NCBI RefSeq assembly: GCF_027912535.1
Contig: NZ_CP115465.1
Location: forward strand, 2,894,001 to 2,958,000
Length of the DNA stretch: 64,000 bases
Reading direction: 5' to 3'
Source: Brevundimonas sp. NIBR11
GTDB lineage: Bacteria; Pseudomonadota; Alphaproteobacteria; Caulobacterales; Caulobacteraceae
Shown: piece after piece, positions 17,808 through 27,019 of the stretch
How the letters are laid out: each line of letters starts with the position of its first letter
How positions within the stretch are numbered: the first letter of the stretch is position 1
Notes under the pieces: model-generated
Told to the model about the DNA's origin: nothing
Databases searched by the model: none
The model's input: only the letters and a program-made list of their open reading frames with translations
Translations under genes and position numbers: made by a program

Positions 17808-18854
17808 ATGAGCGGTCGGCGTATCGCGGTGGTGTTGTTCAATCTCGGCGGCCCGGACGACGCGGCTTCCGTGCGACCCTTTCTGTTCAACCTGTTCAAC
17901 GACCCGGCCATCATCGGACTGCCCGGTTTCGCACGGACACCGCTGGCCAAGCTGATCTCTTCGCGCCGCGAGAAGAGCGCCCAGGCCAACTACGCGATGA
18001 TGGACGCCGGCGGCGGTTCGCCCCTGAAGGCCGAAACGAAGAAGCAGATGGCGGCGCTGGACGCCCGTCTGGCGGCCGTTTTGCCGGGCGACGCGGTGAA
18101 GAGCTTCATCGCCATGCGCTACTGGCATCCGCTGACGGACGAGACGGCCAGCGACGTCGCCGCCTTCGTACCGGACGAGGTGGTGCTCCTGCCGCTGTAT
18201 CCTCAGTTCTCGACGACGACGACCCAGTCGTCGCTCAAGGCCTGGAAGAGCGCCTATTCAGGTCCGGGCCGCTCGCGGACGGTCTGCTGCTATCCCCGGG
18301 CCGCCGGCTGGATCGAGGCGCAGGCCGAGGGAGTTCGGGCCAAACTGATGGAAGCCGAACGCGATCATCCAGGCCGTCCGATGCGCGTTCTGTTCTCCGC
18401 CCACGGCATTCCCGAGAAGCTGGTCGCGAAAGGCGATCCCTATCAGGAGCAGATCGAGGGCACCGTCGCGGCCGTCGCCGAAACCATCGGTCTCACGGAC
18501 TGGACCCTCTGCTACCAGAGCCGGGTCGGGCCATTGAAATGGCTGGGCCCCTCCACGCCCGATACGATCCGGCAGGCCGCCGCCGACGGGGTCGGGGTAG
18601 TGGTCACCCCGATCGCCTTCGTCTCAGAACACATCGAGACCCTGGTCGAGCTGGACATCGAATACGGCGAACTGGCTCACGAAGCGGGCCTTCACCCCTA
18701 TCTGCGCGCGCCCGCGGTCGGCGTGGCCGAGCCGTTTATCGAGGCCCTGGCGGGGGCGGTCGTCGACGCGCTGGGCCGGACGGGCTCGGCGCCCTATGGT
18801 CCAGGTTGTCAGGCCCGTCACAAGGCCTGCCCCTTCCAGGCTGAGGCGGCGTGA
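17808..18854 (+). CDS. hemH: Ferrochelatase
   Basis: The 348-residue enzyme inserts Fe2+ into protoporphyrin IX. Visible signatures are AVVLFNLGGPDD, the catalytic-His segment VLFSAHGIPEKLV, and the acidic VTPIAFVSEHIETLVELDIEY. The C-terminus carries two cysteines (GPGCQARHKACPF), with others at VCCYP and TLCYQ. C. crescentus ferrochelatase binds a [2Fe-2S] cluster through four cysteines, so a cluster here is plausible. It starts one base after hemE and ends in overlap with the region of the hemJ start. Confidence 0.95.
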   Translation: MSGRRIAVVLFNLGGPDDAASVRPFLFNLFNDPAIIGLPGFARTPLAKLISSRREKSAQANYAMMDAGGGSPLKAETKKQMAALDARLAAVLPGDAVKSFIAMRYWHPLTDETASDVAAFVPDEVVLLPLYPQFSTTTTQSSLKAWKSAYSGPGRSRTVCCYPRAAGWIEAQAEGVRAKLMEAERDHPGRPMRVLFSAHGIPEKLVAKGDPYQEQIEGTVAAVAETIGLTDWTLCYQSRVGPLKWLGPSTPDTIRQAAADGVGVVVTPIAFVSEHIETLVELDIEYGELAHEAGLHPYLRAPAVGVAEPFIEALAGAVVDALGRTGSAPYGPGCQARHKACPFQAEAA

Positions 18855-18856
18855 CC

Positions 18857-19315
18857 ATGTACGATCTGGCCCGAGGCCTTCACATTCTCGCCGTCATCGC
18901 CTGGATGGCCGGCATGCTCTTCCTGCCCCGGCTCTATGCCTACGACGCCGAGCAGAACGGCAAGGCCGAACCGCTGAAGTCGGAGATGCAGACTCTTTTG
19001 CGCCTGTGGCAGGCCCGGCTTCTGCGCATTATCGTCAACCCGGCCATGATCCTGGCCTTCGTCTTCGGGCTCTGGCTGATCCATCTGGACGTCCAGATGC
19101 GGGGCGCCGCCTTCCTCGCCGAACCGTGGATGGTGACAAAGCTGGTGGGCGTCTTCCTGCTGGCCGGCTGGCACGGCTTCCTCGCCGCCGAGCGCAAGAA
19201 GATCGCCGCCGGGACGTCGACCAAGACCGGCCGCTTCTGGCGCATGACCAACGAAGTTCCCTTCCTCTTGGCGATCATCATGGTGCTGTCCGTCACGACC
19301 GAGTGGACCTTCTGA
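18857..19315 (+). CDS. hemJ: Protoporphyrinogen IX oxidase HemJ-like
   Basis: The 152-residue protein has four membrane segments. HemJ features are the N-terminal histidine in RGLHILAVIAWMAGMLFLPRLYAY, NPAMILAFVFGLWL, the KLVGVFLLAGWHGFLA segment and the closing MTNEVPFLLAIIMVL. HemJ oxidises protoporphyrinogen IX to protoporphyrin IX, the substrate of the HemH encoded next door. The ATG at 18857 is chosen; a GTG at 18851 overlapping the hemH stop (GTGA) is an equally possible start. Confidence 0.88.
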   Translation: MYDLARGLHILAVIAWMAGMLFLPRLYAYDAEQNGKAEPLKSEMQTLLRLWQARLLRIIVNPAMILAFVFGLWLIHLDVQMRGAAFLAEPWMVTKLVGVFLLAGWHGFLAAERKKIAAGTSTKTGRFWRMTNEVPFLLAIIMVLSVTTEWTF

Positions 19316-19380
19316 TCCGCGACGCTTGACCGAACCGGGCGGAATGTGGTTCCGCTGACCCGAGGCGTCGTTCGCGGCGC

Positions 19381-19500
19381 TGCCCTTCTCTTTGCGCCGA
19401 CCGATCGCCGAGCTCTTCAGCCGCCTTCGGACCCGACGCCCTCCCTTCGGCCGAAAGGCCAAACCTTCCCGACGACCGCGCCTGACGTCCCTCGACGCCG
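19381..19500 (+). promoter_or_regulatory. C-rich, G-poor rho leader, possible rut site
   Basis: A hand count of this 120-base stretch gives 55 C and 28 G, a strong C-over-G bias in DNA where the two are normally similar. Rho loads on unstructured C-rich, G-poor RNA, and rho genes of other bacteria are autoregulated by early termination in their leader. The stretch lies 31-151 bp before the rho start codon. Confidence 0.5.
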
Positions 19501-19531
19501 GGCGACGAGCGCATGAGACCCGAGTTCCGAC

Positions 19532-20977
19532 ATGACCGACGTCACCGACACCCCCGAAGACAACACCAAGATCGACGCCGTGGACGGCGACGCCTCAGAC
19601 GTCGCTGACACCTCCCAGTCCGATGGTGCGAACGACGCCGACGTGGCCGCCGACATCGGCGACATCGCCGAGGAAGAGGGGGCCGAAGAAGAGGGCGAAC
19701 CCGTCGTCCCGTCGGGCCGCATCACCCTGCAGGAACTGAACGACAAGACCCCGGTGGAGCTGGTCGCCTTCGCCGAACAGCTTGAGATCGAGAACGCCTC
19801 GAACCTGCGCAAACAGGATCTGCTGTTCGCCATCCTCAAGACCCTGGCCGACGAGGAGGTCGAGATCATCGCCTCCGGCACCCTCGAGATGCTGCCGGAC
19901 GGCTTCGGCTTCCTGCGCTCGCCGGATGCCAACTACCTTCCGGGTCCGGACGATATCTACGTGTCGCCGTCCCAGATCCGCCGCTTCGGCCTGCGCTCGG
20001 GCGACACGGTCCACGGCGCGGTGCGCGGCCCGCGCGAGGGCGAGCGCTACTTCGCCCTGCTCAAGGTCGACACGATCAACTTCGAGGACCCTGAGACGGT
20101 CCGAACCAAGGTCAATTTCGACAACCTGACCCCGCTCTATCCGAACGAGCGGCTGACCATGGAGATCCAGGACCCGACCCTGCGCGATCGTTCGGGCCGG
20201 GTCATCGACATCGTCGCCCCGCTCGGCAAGGGCCAGCGCTGCCTGATCGTCGCCCCGCCGCGCGTCGGCAAGACGGTCATGCTTCAGAACATCGCCAAGT
20301 CGATCGAGGCCAACCACCCCGAGGTTTCGCTGATCGTCCTGCTGATCGATGAACGCCCGGAAGAAGTCACCGACATGCAGCGCACCGTGAAGGGCGAGGT
20401 CGTGGCTTCCACCTTCGACGAGCCCGCTACCCGCCACGTCGCCGTCGCCGAGATGGTGATCGAAAAGGCCAAGCGCCTGGTCGAGCACAAGAAGGACGTC
20501 GTGATCCTGCTGGACTCGGTCACCCGTCTCGGCCGCGCCTACAACGCCACCGTCCCATCGTCGGGCAAGGTCCTCACCGGTGGCGTCGACGCCAACGCCT
20601 TGCAGCGACCCAAGCGGTTCTTCGGGGCGGCGCGCAACGTGGAGGAGGGCGGTTCGCTGACGATCATCGCCACGGCCCTGATCGACACGGGCTCGCGCAT
20701 GGACGAGGTGATCTTCGAAGAGTTCAAGGGCACCGGCAACTCGGAAATCGTCTTGGACCGCAAGGTCGCCGATAAGCGCATCTTCCCGGCCATCGACGTG
20801 CTGAAGTCCGGCACCCGCAAGGAGGAGCTGATCACGCCGAAGGACCAGTTGACCAAGACCTACGTCCTGCGTCGCATTCTGAACCCGATGGGCCCGCAGG
20901 ATGCCATTGAGTTCCTGCTCGACAAGCTGCGCCAGTCCAAGAACAACAGCGACTTCTTCCAGTCGATGAATACCTAA
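19532..20977 (+). CDS. rho: Transcription termination factor Rho
   Basis: The 481-residue hexameric RNA-dependent ATPase has an acidic, low-complexity extension over its first 55 or so residues (runs of Asp/Glu/Ala). The Rho N-terminal domain follows ([20 protein letters not shown]), then the RNA-binding cold-shock-like domain ([13 protein letters not shown]) and the motor with Walker [12 protein letters not shown] and the [14 protein letters not shown] segment. It terminates transcription at C-rich transcripts. Rho lies right after the heme genes here, but a 216-bp leader separates them and suggests its own promoter. Confidence 0.96.
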   Translation: MTDVTDTPEDNTKIDAVDGDASDVADTSQSDGANDADVAADIGDIAEEEGAEEEGEPVVPSGRITLQELNDKTPVELVAFAEQLEIENASNLRKQDLLFAILKTLADEEVEIIASGTLEMLPDGFGFLRSPDANYLPGPDDIYVSPSQIRRFGLRSGDTVHGAVRGPREGERYFALLKVDTINFEDPETVRTKVNFDNLTPLYPNERLTMEIQDPTLRDRSGRVIDIVAPLGKGQRCLIVAPPRVGKTVMLQNIAKSIEANHPEVSLIVLLIDERPEEVTDMQRTVKGEVVASTFDEPATRHVAVAEMVIEKAKRLVEHKKDVVILLDSVTRLGRAYNATVPSSGKVLTGGVDANALQRPKRFFGAARNVEEGGSLTIIATALIDTGSRMDEVIFEEFKGTGNSEIVLDRKVADKRIFPAIDVLKSGTRKEELITPKDQLTKTYVLRRILNPMGPQDAIEFLLDKLRQSKNNSDFFQSMNT

Positions 20978-20998
20978 CGGTACGGCCGGATCGGCCGA

Positions 20999-21014
20999 TG
21001 TTTCACGTGAAACA
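20999..21014. promoter_or_regulatory. parS: parS centromere site 1
   Basis: TGTTTCACGTGAAACA is a perfect palindrome and matches the near-universal bacterial parS consensus. ParB loads here as a CTP-dependent clamp and ParA moves the region to the pole. It lies about 4.5 kb from the origin gap, just before the DUF6489-like gene. Confidence 0.93.
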
Positions 21015-21025
21015 GGGAGAGCGAA

Positions 21026-21259
21026 ATGAAGGTCAACGTCGAAGTGGAGTGCACCCCGGCGGAAGCTCGGGCCTTCCTGGGCCTACCGGATGTCGCGCCG
21101 TTGAACGACCATCTCGTCGCCGAGATGCAAAGGCGGATGGACGCGAATATGTCCGCCATGCAGCCTGAAGAGCTGATGAAGAACTGGGCCAGCTTCGGCA
21201 TGGCCGCCCAGGATCAGTTCCGCCAGCTCATGCAGGCGGCGGTCACGACGCAGAAGTGA
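21026..21259 (+). CDS. Small conserved protein, DUF6489-like
   Basis: The 77-residue cytoplasmic protein starts MKVNVEVECTPAEARAFLGLPDV and is mostly amphipathic helix afterwards (PEELMKNWASFGMAAQDQFRQL). It resembles the small DUF6489 proteins of Caulobacterales, as I remember them; no function is known to me. A ribosome site AGGGAGAG precedes the ATG. Its 5' leader overlaps parS site 1, so ParB spreading could affect its expression. Its conserved position beside parS hints at no more than linkage. Confidence 0.75.
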   Translation: MKVNVEVECTPAEARAFLGLPDVAPLNDHLVAEMQRRMDANMSAMQPEELMKNWASFGMAAQDQFRQLMQAAVTTQK

Positions 21260-21270
21260 CCCTCACGTCG

Positions 21271-21386
21271 CCTCCCCACGCGGTGGGGAGGGGGACCACG
21301 AGGTGGTGGAGGGCTTCTGGGTGCACGAAGAGCCCCTCCTTCTCTTCGCTTCGCCGCAAGCCACCTCCCCATATCATGGAGGGGAG
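21271..21386. repeat. Intergenic repeat-like element with paired inverted repeats
   Basis: The DUF6489-mnmE spacer contains an 8-bp inverted repeat (21271-21278 with 21284-21291, CCTCCCCA), an imperfect stem around GAGGGCTTC near 21307-21333, and a second CTCCCC/GGGGAG pair (21365-21370 with 21381-21386). Such CTCCCC-bounded elements look like the dispersed intergenic repeats of Caulobacterales, but copy number cannot be judged from one window. The last arm also supplies the mnmE ribosome site. Confidence 0.45.
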
Positions 21387-21395
21387 ACAGACCCC

Positions 21396-22691
21396 ATGAC
21401 CGACACAGTCTTCGCCCTCGCCACCCCTCCGGGTCGCGGGGCCATCGCCATCCTCCGTCTTTCCGGCCCGAAGACGGACACCGCGCTTACCGCCCTCGGC
21501 GCGCCAAACCTGAAGCCGCGCCTCGCTTCGCTTCGCACCTTGCGTCACGACGACGCTATCCTCGACCAGGCCCTCGTTCTCCGCTTTCCCGGCCCTAATT
21601 CCTACACGGGGGAGGATTGCGCCGAGCTCCACCTGCACGGCGGTCGGGCTGTGATCGACGCCGTTTCCTCCGCGCTGATCGCCCTCGGTCTCCGCCCCGC
21701 CGACCCAGGCGAGTTTACTCGCCGGGCTTTCGAGAACGGACGCATGGACCTAACCCAGGCCGAGGCCGTCGCCGACCTGATCGACGCCGAAACCTCGGCC
21801 CAGGCCTCCCAGGCTCTGGGCCAGCTCGACGGCGCCCTTAGCCAGACCTTCGCCGGGTTCCGCCGCGATCTGCTGAAGGCGCTCTCCCTTGTCGAGGCAG
21901 AGATCGATTTCCCGGACGAGGAGTTGCCCGGCCATCTGGCCCAGACGGCGGGTCCCGTTTTGGACGCCCTGACCGCCGACCTCAGCGCCGCGCTCGCCGA
22001 CGCCGAGCGCGGCCGTCGGGTGCGGGAGGGCTATCGCATCGTCCTGATTGGCGAGACCAACGCCGGCAAGTCCGCGCTGTTCAACGCGCTGGTCGCGCGC
22101 GAGGCCGCCATCGTCACCCCCATCGCCGGGACCACGCGCGACGTACTCGACGCTGATCTGATCATCGGCGGTTACGCCGTCACCCTGTCGGACACGGCGG
22201 GCCTGCGCGAGAGCGACGACGTAGTCGAGGCCGAGGGGATCCGCCGGGCGCGCGCCCGTGCCGAGGCGGCTGACCTGCGTCTCTGGGTCCGTGCGCCCGG
22301 CGATCCGAAAGGCGCCGCGGCCGACTTTTTCCGACCCGGGGATTTCGTCGTCTGGACGAAGGCCGATCTCGGCGTATCGGCGGACGGCGGCCATCGCGTC
22401 AGTTCGGTTTCCGGCGAGGGGCTGAAGACGCTGCAGGATGCCTTGGCGGACCGCCTTGCGCGCGATCTTTCCGGCGCAGACTTTCCGGCCGTGACCCGCG
22501 AGCGTCACCGCCGCCGTCTTGTGGAGGCTGTCCAAGCGGTGCGGCTTGCTCGCAGCCATCTGACAGGCGCGCCGGAGCTGGCAGGTGACGATCTCCGCCG
22601 GGCAGCCGATGCGCTTGCTCGAGTGACCGGCGCGATCGGTGTGGAGGATATTCTGGGCGAGGTCTTCTCCACCTTCTGCATCGGCAAGTAG
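21396..22691 (+). CDS. mnmE: tRNA modification GTPase MnmE
   Basis: The 431-residue protein has the N-terminal folate-binding domain ([40 protein letters not shown]) and a GTPase domain inserted in the helical domain (G1 [12 protein letters not shown]3 DTAGLRE, G4 TKAD). It ends with the conserved CIGK cysteine motif. With MnmG it makes 5-carboxymethylaminomethyl-uridine at the tRNA wobble position. The ATG at 21396 follows GGAGGGGAGACAG; the longer frame from 21303 starts inside the repeat element. Confidence 0.95.
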   Translation: MTDTVFALATPPGRGAIAILRLSGPKTDTALTALGAPNLKPRLASLRTLRHDDAILDQALVLRFPGPNSYTGEDCAELHLHGGRAVIDAVSSALIALGLRPADPGEFTRRAFENGRMDLTQAEAVADLIDAETSAQASQALGQLDGALSQTFAGFRRDLLKALSLVEAEIDFPDEELPGHLAQTAGPVLDALTADLSAALADAERGRRVREGYRIVLIGETNAGKSALFNALVAREAAIVTPIAGTTRDVLDADLIIGGYAVTLSDTAGLRESDDVVEAEGIRRARARAEAADLRLWVRAPGDPKGAAADFFRPGDFVVWTKADLGVSADGGHRVSSVSGEGLKTLQDALADRLARDLSGADFPAVTRERHRRRLVEAVQAVRLARSHLTGAPELAGDDLRRAADALARVTGAIGVEDILGEVFSTFCIGK

Positions 22692-22713
22692 TCCGGCCCG
22701 CCGACCCATTTCT

Positions 22714-22729
22714 TGTTTCACGTGAAACA
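22714..22729. promoter_or_regulatory. parS: parS centromere site 2
   Basis: TGTTTCACGTGAAACA, identical to site 1, lies in the 83-bp mnmE-mnmG spacer, about 6.2 kb from the origin gap. Confidence 0.93.
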
Positions 22730-22774
22730 GTCCGTTGGTGGTGTTTCGACGTATTTTCCCTTAAGTCCCCGCCC

Positions 22775-24643
22775 ATGCCTTCGACCCCGTTCTCTTTCGA
22801 TGTCATCGTGATCGGCGGTGGCCATGCCGGGTGCGAGGCCGCGGCCGCCGCGGCGCGCGCCGGCGCCCGCACCCTCCTGCTCACTCAAAAACTCGAAACC
22901 ATCGGCGAGATGAGCTGTAACCCGGCCATCGGCGGCTTGGGCAAGGGTCATCTGGTGCGCGAGATTGACGCCCTGGACGGCCTGATGGGCCGGCTCGGCG
23001 ACAAGGCCGGGATCCAGTTCCGTCTGCTGAACCGCTCCAAGGGCGCCGCCGTGCGCGGACCCCGCAGCCAGATCGACCGCCGCCTGTATCGTGAGGCCAT
23101 GCAGGCCGAACTAACGAACTATCCCAACTTGGCCCTGATGGCTGGGACGGCCGACGGCCTGATATCGAGCGGCGACCGCGTCGTCGGGGTCACAACAGGC
23201 GATGGCGTCGAACTGCGCGCCGGGGCCGTGGTCCTGACGACCGGCACCTTCCTAAACGGCGTCATCCATCGCGGCGACGAGCGGATTCCCGCCGGCCGTC
23301 ACGGCGAGGCGCCCTCGACCGGCCTCGCCGCCGACCTCTATGGCTCCGGCCTGCAGATGGGTCGCCTCAAGACCGGCACCCCCGCCCGTCTCGACGGCCG
23401 CACCATAGCCTGGGACCGGCTGGAAATGCAGGAGGCCGACGCCGAGGCCGTGCCGTTCAGCTTCCTGACTGACCGGATGAACGTGCCCCAGATCGCCTGC
23501 GGCATCACCCAGACGACGGAAGAGACCCACGCCATCATCGCCGCCAATCTCGGCGAGAGCGCCGTCTATGGGGGCAAGGCGACCGGCGTCGGCCCGCGCT
23601 ACTGCCCCTCGATCGAGGACAAGGTGGTCCGCTTCGCCGACAAGACCTCGCACCAGGTCTTCCTGGAGCCCGAGGGTCTGGACGATCCGACCGTCTATCC
23701 GAACGGTATCTCGACCTCAGTCTCGCCGGAGACCCAGCTCGCCTTCCTCCGCACCATGCCGGGCTTGGAATCGGTCGAGGTGTTCCGCTTCGGCTATGCG
23801 ATCGAATACGATTACGTCGATCCGCGCGAGCTGAGCCCCGCCCTGGAGGTCAAGCGCCGGCCGGGCCTCTATCTTGCAGGTCAGATCAACGGGACGACCG
23901 GGTATGAGGAGGCGGGCGCTCAAGGATTGATCGCCGGCCTGAACGCCGCTCGCGCCGCCGCCGGATCGGCTGAAATCGTTCTGAGGCGGGACCAAGCCTA
24001 TATCGGCGTCATGATCGACGATCTGGTCACACGCGGTGTGACCGAGCCCTACCGCATGTTCACGAGCCGGGCCGAGTACAGACTGACTCTCCGCGCCGAC
24101 AACGCAGATCAACGGTTGACACCGCTCGGGATCGAGGCTGGGATCGTTTCGTCGGAACGCCGCGCCGCCTTTGAGGCCAAGGCGGCGTCTTTGGCTGAGG
24201 CCACGACTTTGGCGCGCGATACCCGCTACACCCCGAACGAGGCCCAGGCCCTCGGCATCGCCGTCAACGCCGACGGTCAGCGCCGGTCGATGCGCGATCT
24301 GCTGGCCTATCCGGGCGTGACCCTGACCGCCTTCGAGACCGCCCATCCCGAGATCCGCGACTGGACCCCGGCCGTGCGCGAACAGGTCGAGATCGACGCG
24401 GGCTACGCCGGCTATCTGGATCGCCAGACCGCCGACGCCGAGGCCCTGCGCCGCGAGGAGGCCCTGACCCTTCCGGCCAATCTCGACTACGCGGAGATCG
24501 GCGGCCTGTCGCACGAGGTGCGGGAGAAGCTGTCTCTGGTTCGGCCGCGCACCTTGGGCCAGGCCGGGCGGATCGAGGGGGTGACCCCCGGCGCCCTGAC
24601 GGCCCTGCTGTCTCACGTGAAGAAGTCTGCGGTCGCCGCCTGA
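22775..24643 (+). CDS. mnmG: tRNA modification enzyme MnmG (GidA)
   Basis: The 622-residue FAD protein starts [20 protein letters not shown] (dinucleotide-binding) and contains [34 protein letters not shown] and [16 protein letters not shown]. The C-terminal helical domain (after about residue 540) binds MnmE. It is the partner of MnmE in wobble-uridine modification. The first half of the C-terminal MnmE-binding region is intact. Its stop overlaps the rsmG start by one base. Confidence 0.96.
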   Translation: MPSTPFSFDVIVIGGGHAGCEAAAAAARAGARTLLLTQKLETIGEMSCNPAIGGLGKGHLVREIDALDGLMGRLGDKAGIQFRLLNRSKGAAVRGPRSQIDRRLYREAMQAELTNYPNLALMAGTADGLISSGDRVVGVTTGDGVELRAGAVVLTTGTFLNGVIHRGDERIPAGRHGEAPSTGLAADLYGSGLQMGRLKTGTPARLDGRTIAWDRLEMQEADAEAVPFSFLTDRMNVPQIACGITQTTEETHAIIAANLGESAVYGGKATGVGPRYCPSIEDKVVRFADKTSHQVFLEPEGLDDPTVYPNGISTSVSPETQLAFLRTMPGLESVEVFRFGYAIEYDYVDPRELSPALEVKRRPGLYLAGQINGTTGYEEAGAQGLIAGLNAARAAAGSAEIVLRRDQAYIGVMIDDLVTRGVTEPYRMFTSRAEYRLTLRADNADQRLTPLGIEAGIVSSERRAAFEAKAASLAEATTLARDTRYTPNEAQALGIAVNADGQRRSMRDLLAYPGVTLTAFETAHPEIRDWTPAVREQVEIDAGYAGYLDRQTADAEALRREEALTLPANLDYAEIGGLSHEVREKLSLVRPRTLGQAGRIEGVTPGALTALLSHVKKSAVAA

Positions 24644-25272
24644 TGACCGCTGACGAATTCCAGGCCCTGACCGGCGCCGCGCCGGAGCGGATGGGCGAGC
24701 TCGAACGCTTCCTCGAGATGCTGACCGAGGGCAATGACGTCATGAACCTGGTCGGGCCAGACACCATTCCCGACTTCTGGAACCGTCACGCGTGGGACTC
24801 GGCTCAGCTGCTGGACAAGGCCGGGTTCGCCCGGACCTGGGCCGATCTTGGCGCCGGCGCCGGCTTCCCCGGTCTGGTTCTCGCCAGTCTGTCGAAGGGG
24901 AAACCGGACGCCCATGTCTGGCTGATCGACTCCCTGCAGAAGCGCTGCCGATTCCTCCAGACCGTTGTCGATGAGCTGGCTTTGCCAGCGACCGTCGTCT
25001 GGGGCCGAGCCGAGGAGCAGGCGATCAAGGTCGATGTCGTGACTGCACGCGCCGTCGCGCCGATGGAGAAGCTGTTCGGTTATGCACAGCCCTATCTCCT
25101 GCGCGGTGCACAAGGTCTGTTTCTCAAGGGAGAGAAGGCCGCGGCGGAGTTGAAAGAGGCGTCCAAAACTTGGCATGTCGAAGCCGAGCTATCGGTCTCG
25201 CGCAGCGACCCGCGGGGTCGAATCGTGACAGTCCGGAGCCTGAGATCCCGTGGCCAGCAGCAACGTGCTTAG
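24643..25272 (+). CDS. rsmG: 16S rRNA m7G527 methyltransferase RsmG (GidB)
   Basis: The 209-residue SAM-dependent methyltransferase has motif WADLGAGAGFPGLVLA, acidic LIDSLQKRCRFLQ and catalytic-region VDVVTARAVAPMEKLF. It methylates N7 of G527 in 16S rRNA. Loss of this activity gives low-level streptomycin resistance in other bacteria. It overlaps mnmG by one base and is followed by parA after one base. Confidence 0.94.
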   Translation: MTADEFQALTGAAPERMGELERFLEMLTEGNDVMNLVGPDTIPDFWNRHAWDSAQLLDKAGFARTWADLGAGAGFPGLVLASLSKGKPDAHVWLIDSLQKRCRFLQTVVDELALPATVVWGRAEEQAIKVDVVTARAVAPMEKLFGYAQPYLLRGAQGLFLKGEKAAAELKEASKTWHVEAELSVSRSDPRGRIVTVRSLRSRGQQQRA

Positions 25273-25273
25273 T

Positions 25274-26089
25274 ATGACAAAGCCATACCTGAAGAAGACA
25301 CCGCGCGTGCTGGCGGTCTCCAATCAGAAGGGCGGTGTGGGGAAAACCACGACCGCGATCAACCTCGGCACGGCCCTGGCGGCCATCGGCGAGAAGGTCC
25401 TGATTGTGGATATGGACCCACAGGGCAATGCCAGCACCGGCCTGGGTGTTCCACGTGAAACACGCCGTATCACCATCTATGACGTGATCGTTGACGGCCG
25501 GTCCGTGCATGACGCTGCGGTCAGGACGGCCGTACCCGGATTGGAAATCATCCCGGCCGATGCCGACATGTCGGGGGTCGAGATCGAGCTGTCGCAAGCT
25601 GATCGGCGCTCCTATCGCCTGCGGGACGCCCTCTCGAATCAGACGGCGGACGGTCGGCCCGGGTATGACTATGTGCTGATCGACTGCCCGCCGTCGCTGA
25701 ACCTGTTGACGCTGAACGCCATGGCCGCGGCCGACGGCGTTCTGGTCCCGCTGCAGTGCGAGTTCTTCGCCCTAGAAGGGTTGACGCAGTTGATGAAGAC
25801 CATCGACATGGTGCGTCAATCATTGAATCCGACTCTCGAAATCCAGGGTCTGGTTCTGACCATGTACGACCGTCGCAACGCCCTGTCGGGACAGGTGGCC
25901 GCCGACGTCCGCGCCCACTTCGGGGACAAGGTCTATGAGGCCGTGATCCCCCGGAACGTCCGGGTGTCGGAGGCGCCGTCCTTCGGCAAGCCTGTGCTCA
26001 TCTATGACCTGAAATGTACGGGCAGCCAGGCCTACCTGCGCCTCGCCAAGGAGGTGGTGGGGCGTGAGCGCCGCCGTCTCGCCGCCTGA
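25274..26089 (+). CDS. parA: Chromosome-partitioning ATPase ParA
   Basis: The 271-residue deviant-Walker ATPase has VSNQKGGVGKTTTAINLG (both lysines present), DMDPQGNASTGLG and the switch VLIDCPPSLNLL. ParA dimers on the nucleoid pull ParB-parS complexes toward the pole. The ATG at 25274 starts one base after the rsmG stop and gives the normal family length. A GTG at 25250 in the same frame would overlap rsmG and add 8 unlike residues. The gene carries an exact parS site in its coding sequence. Confidence 0.94.
   Translation: MTKPYLKKTPRVLAVSNQKGGVGKTTTAINLGTALAAIGEKVLIVDMDPQGNASTGLGVPRETRRITIYDVIVDGRSVHDAAVRTAVPGLEIIPADADMSGVEIELSQADRRSYRLRDALSNQTADGRPGYDYVLIDCPPSLNLLTLNAMAAADGVLVPLQCEFFALEGLTQLMKTIDMVRQSLNPTLEIQGLVLTMYDRRNALSGQVAADVRAHFGDKVYEAVIPRNVRVSEAPSFGKPVLIYDLKCTGSQAYLRLAKEVVGRERRRLAA
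25447..25462. promoter_or_regulatory. parS: parS centromere site 3, inside parA
   Basis: TGTTCCACGTGAAACA differs from sites 1 and 2 by one base and is the B. subtilis parS consensus. It is translated as the peptide VPRET after the ParA GLG turn. It lies about 8.9 kb from the origin gap. Confidence 0.9.
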
Positions 26090-26110
26090 TAATCATACGG
26101 AATCAAGAGT

Positions 26111-26995
26111 TTGTCTGAACGTCAAAGAGGTCTGGGACGCGGCCTGTCCGCCCTGATGGGTGAGCCGGTCGTCGAGGCCGTGTCGGTCGCTCCGGGCGCC
26201 CCGCTGCCGACGGGCGTCATGTCCGTGCCGATCGAGAGCCTGAAGCCCAATCCGGATCAGCCGCGCAAGCTGTTCACCAAAGAAGACCACGAGGAACTGA
26301 CCCAGTCGATCCGCGACAAGGGGGTTCTGCAGCCGATCCTGGTGCGGCAGCAGCCGGGCGAAGACGGGCTTTGGCAGATCATCGCCGGCGAACGCCGCTG
26401 GCGCGCGTCCCAAGCCGCCCGCCTGACCCAGGTGCCGATCATCGTCCGAGAGATGGACGACCTGGAAGTGCTGGAAGTCGCCATCATCGAGAACGTCCAA
26501 CGGGCCGATCTGAACCCGCTGGAAGAGGCCGCCGCTTACGGCGTCCTGATGGAGCGGTTCGGCCGGACGCAGGACGCGGTGGCCGGCATCGTCGGCAAAT
26601 CGCGCAGCCATGTGGCCAACACCCTACGCCTGACCCAGCTGACGCCCGGGGCTCGAAGCCATGTGCTGGAGGGCCGGCTTTCGGCCGGTCACGCGCGGGC
26701 CCTGCTGACGGCGAAGGACCCGGATGCGCTGGCCGAACTGATCGTGGATCAGGGGCTGAACGTCCGCCAGACCGAGGCTTTGGCCCGCAAGTCGCAGGGG
26801 GAGGACAAGCCTAAAGCCGCCAAGGCCGCGCCTGTCGCCCCGTCGCCGGACATCGCGGCGCTGGAGCAGGACCTGACGGATGCTCTTGGGCTGAAGGTTT
26901 CGCTGGCCGACAGGGGCGGGAAAGGCGAGCTGACGCTCTCCTACGCCGATCTGGAGCAGCTTGACGACCTCTGCCGTCGGTTGATGCGCGCCTGA
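26111..26995 (+). CDS. parB: Chromosome-partitioning protein ParB
   Basis: The 294-residue protein has an N-terminal ParA-contact peptide (SERQRGLGRGLSALMGEP), the CTP-binding ParB/Srx domain (IESLKPNPDQPRKLF; IIAGERRWRASQAA), a helix-turn-helix (GRTQDAVAGIVGKSRSHVANTLRL) and a C-terminal dimer domain after an Ala/Pro linker. It binds parS and slides on DNA. The start is TTG at 26111, with only a weak ribosome site; no ATG exists near the conserved N-terminus. It lies 21 bp after parA. Confidence 0.94.
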   Translation: MSERQRGLGRGLSALMGEPVVEAVSVAPGAPLPTGVMSVPIESLKPNPDQPRKLFTKEDHEELTQSIRDKGVLQPILVRQQPGEDGLWQIIAGERRWRASQAARLTQVPIIVREMDDLEVLEVAIIENVQRADLNPLEEAAAYGVLMERFGRTQDAVAGIVGKSRSHVANTLRLTQLTPGARSHVLEGRLSAGHARALLTAKDPDALAELIVDQGLNVRQTEALARKSQGEDKPKAAKAAPVAPSPDIAALEQDLTDALGLKVSLADRGGKGELTLSYADLEQLDDLCRRLMRA

Positions 26996-27019
26996 TCACG
27001 GACTGTGGTACTGTCGGGC

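Noticed and set aside
16511..17989. A 492-codon minus-strand frame across the origin gap and hemE.
   Set aside because: It is opposite hemE and covers CtrA and DnaA sites; the protein has no recognisable domain. hemE is certain.
24609..24624. A further parS-like sequence TGTCTCACGTGAAGAA at the end of mnmG.
   Set aside because: Three of sixteen bases differ and the palindrome is lost; ParB usually does not accept that many changes. It also is translated as conserved MnmG residues.
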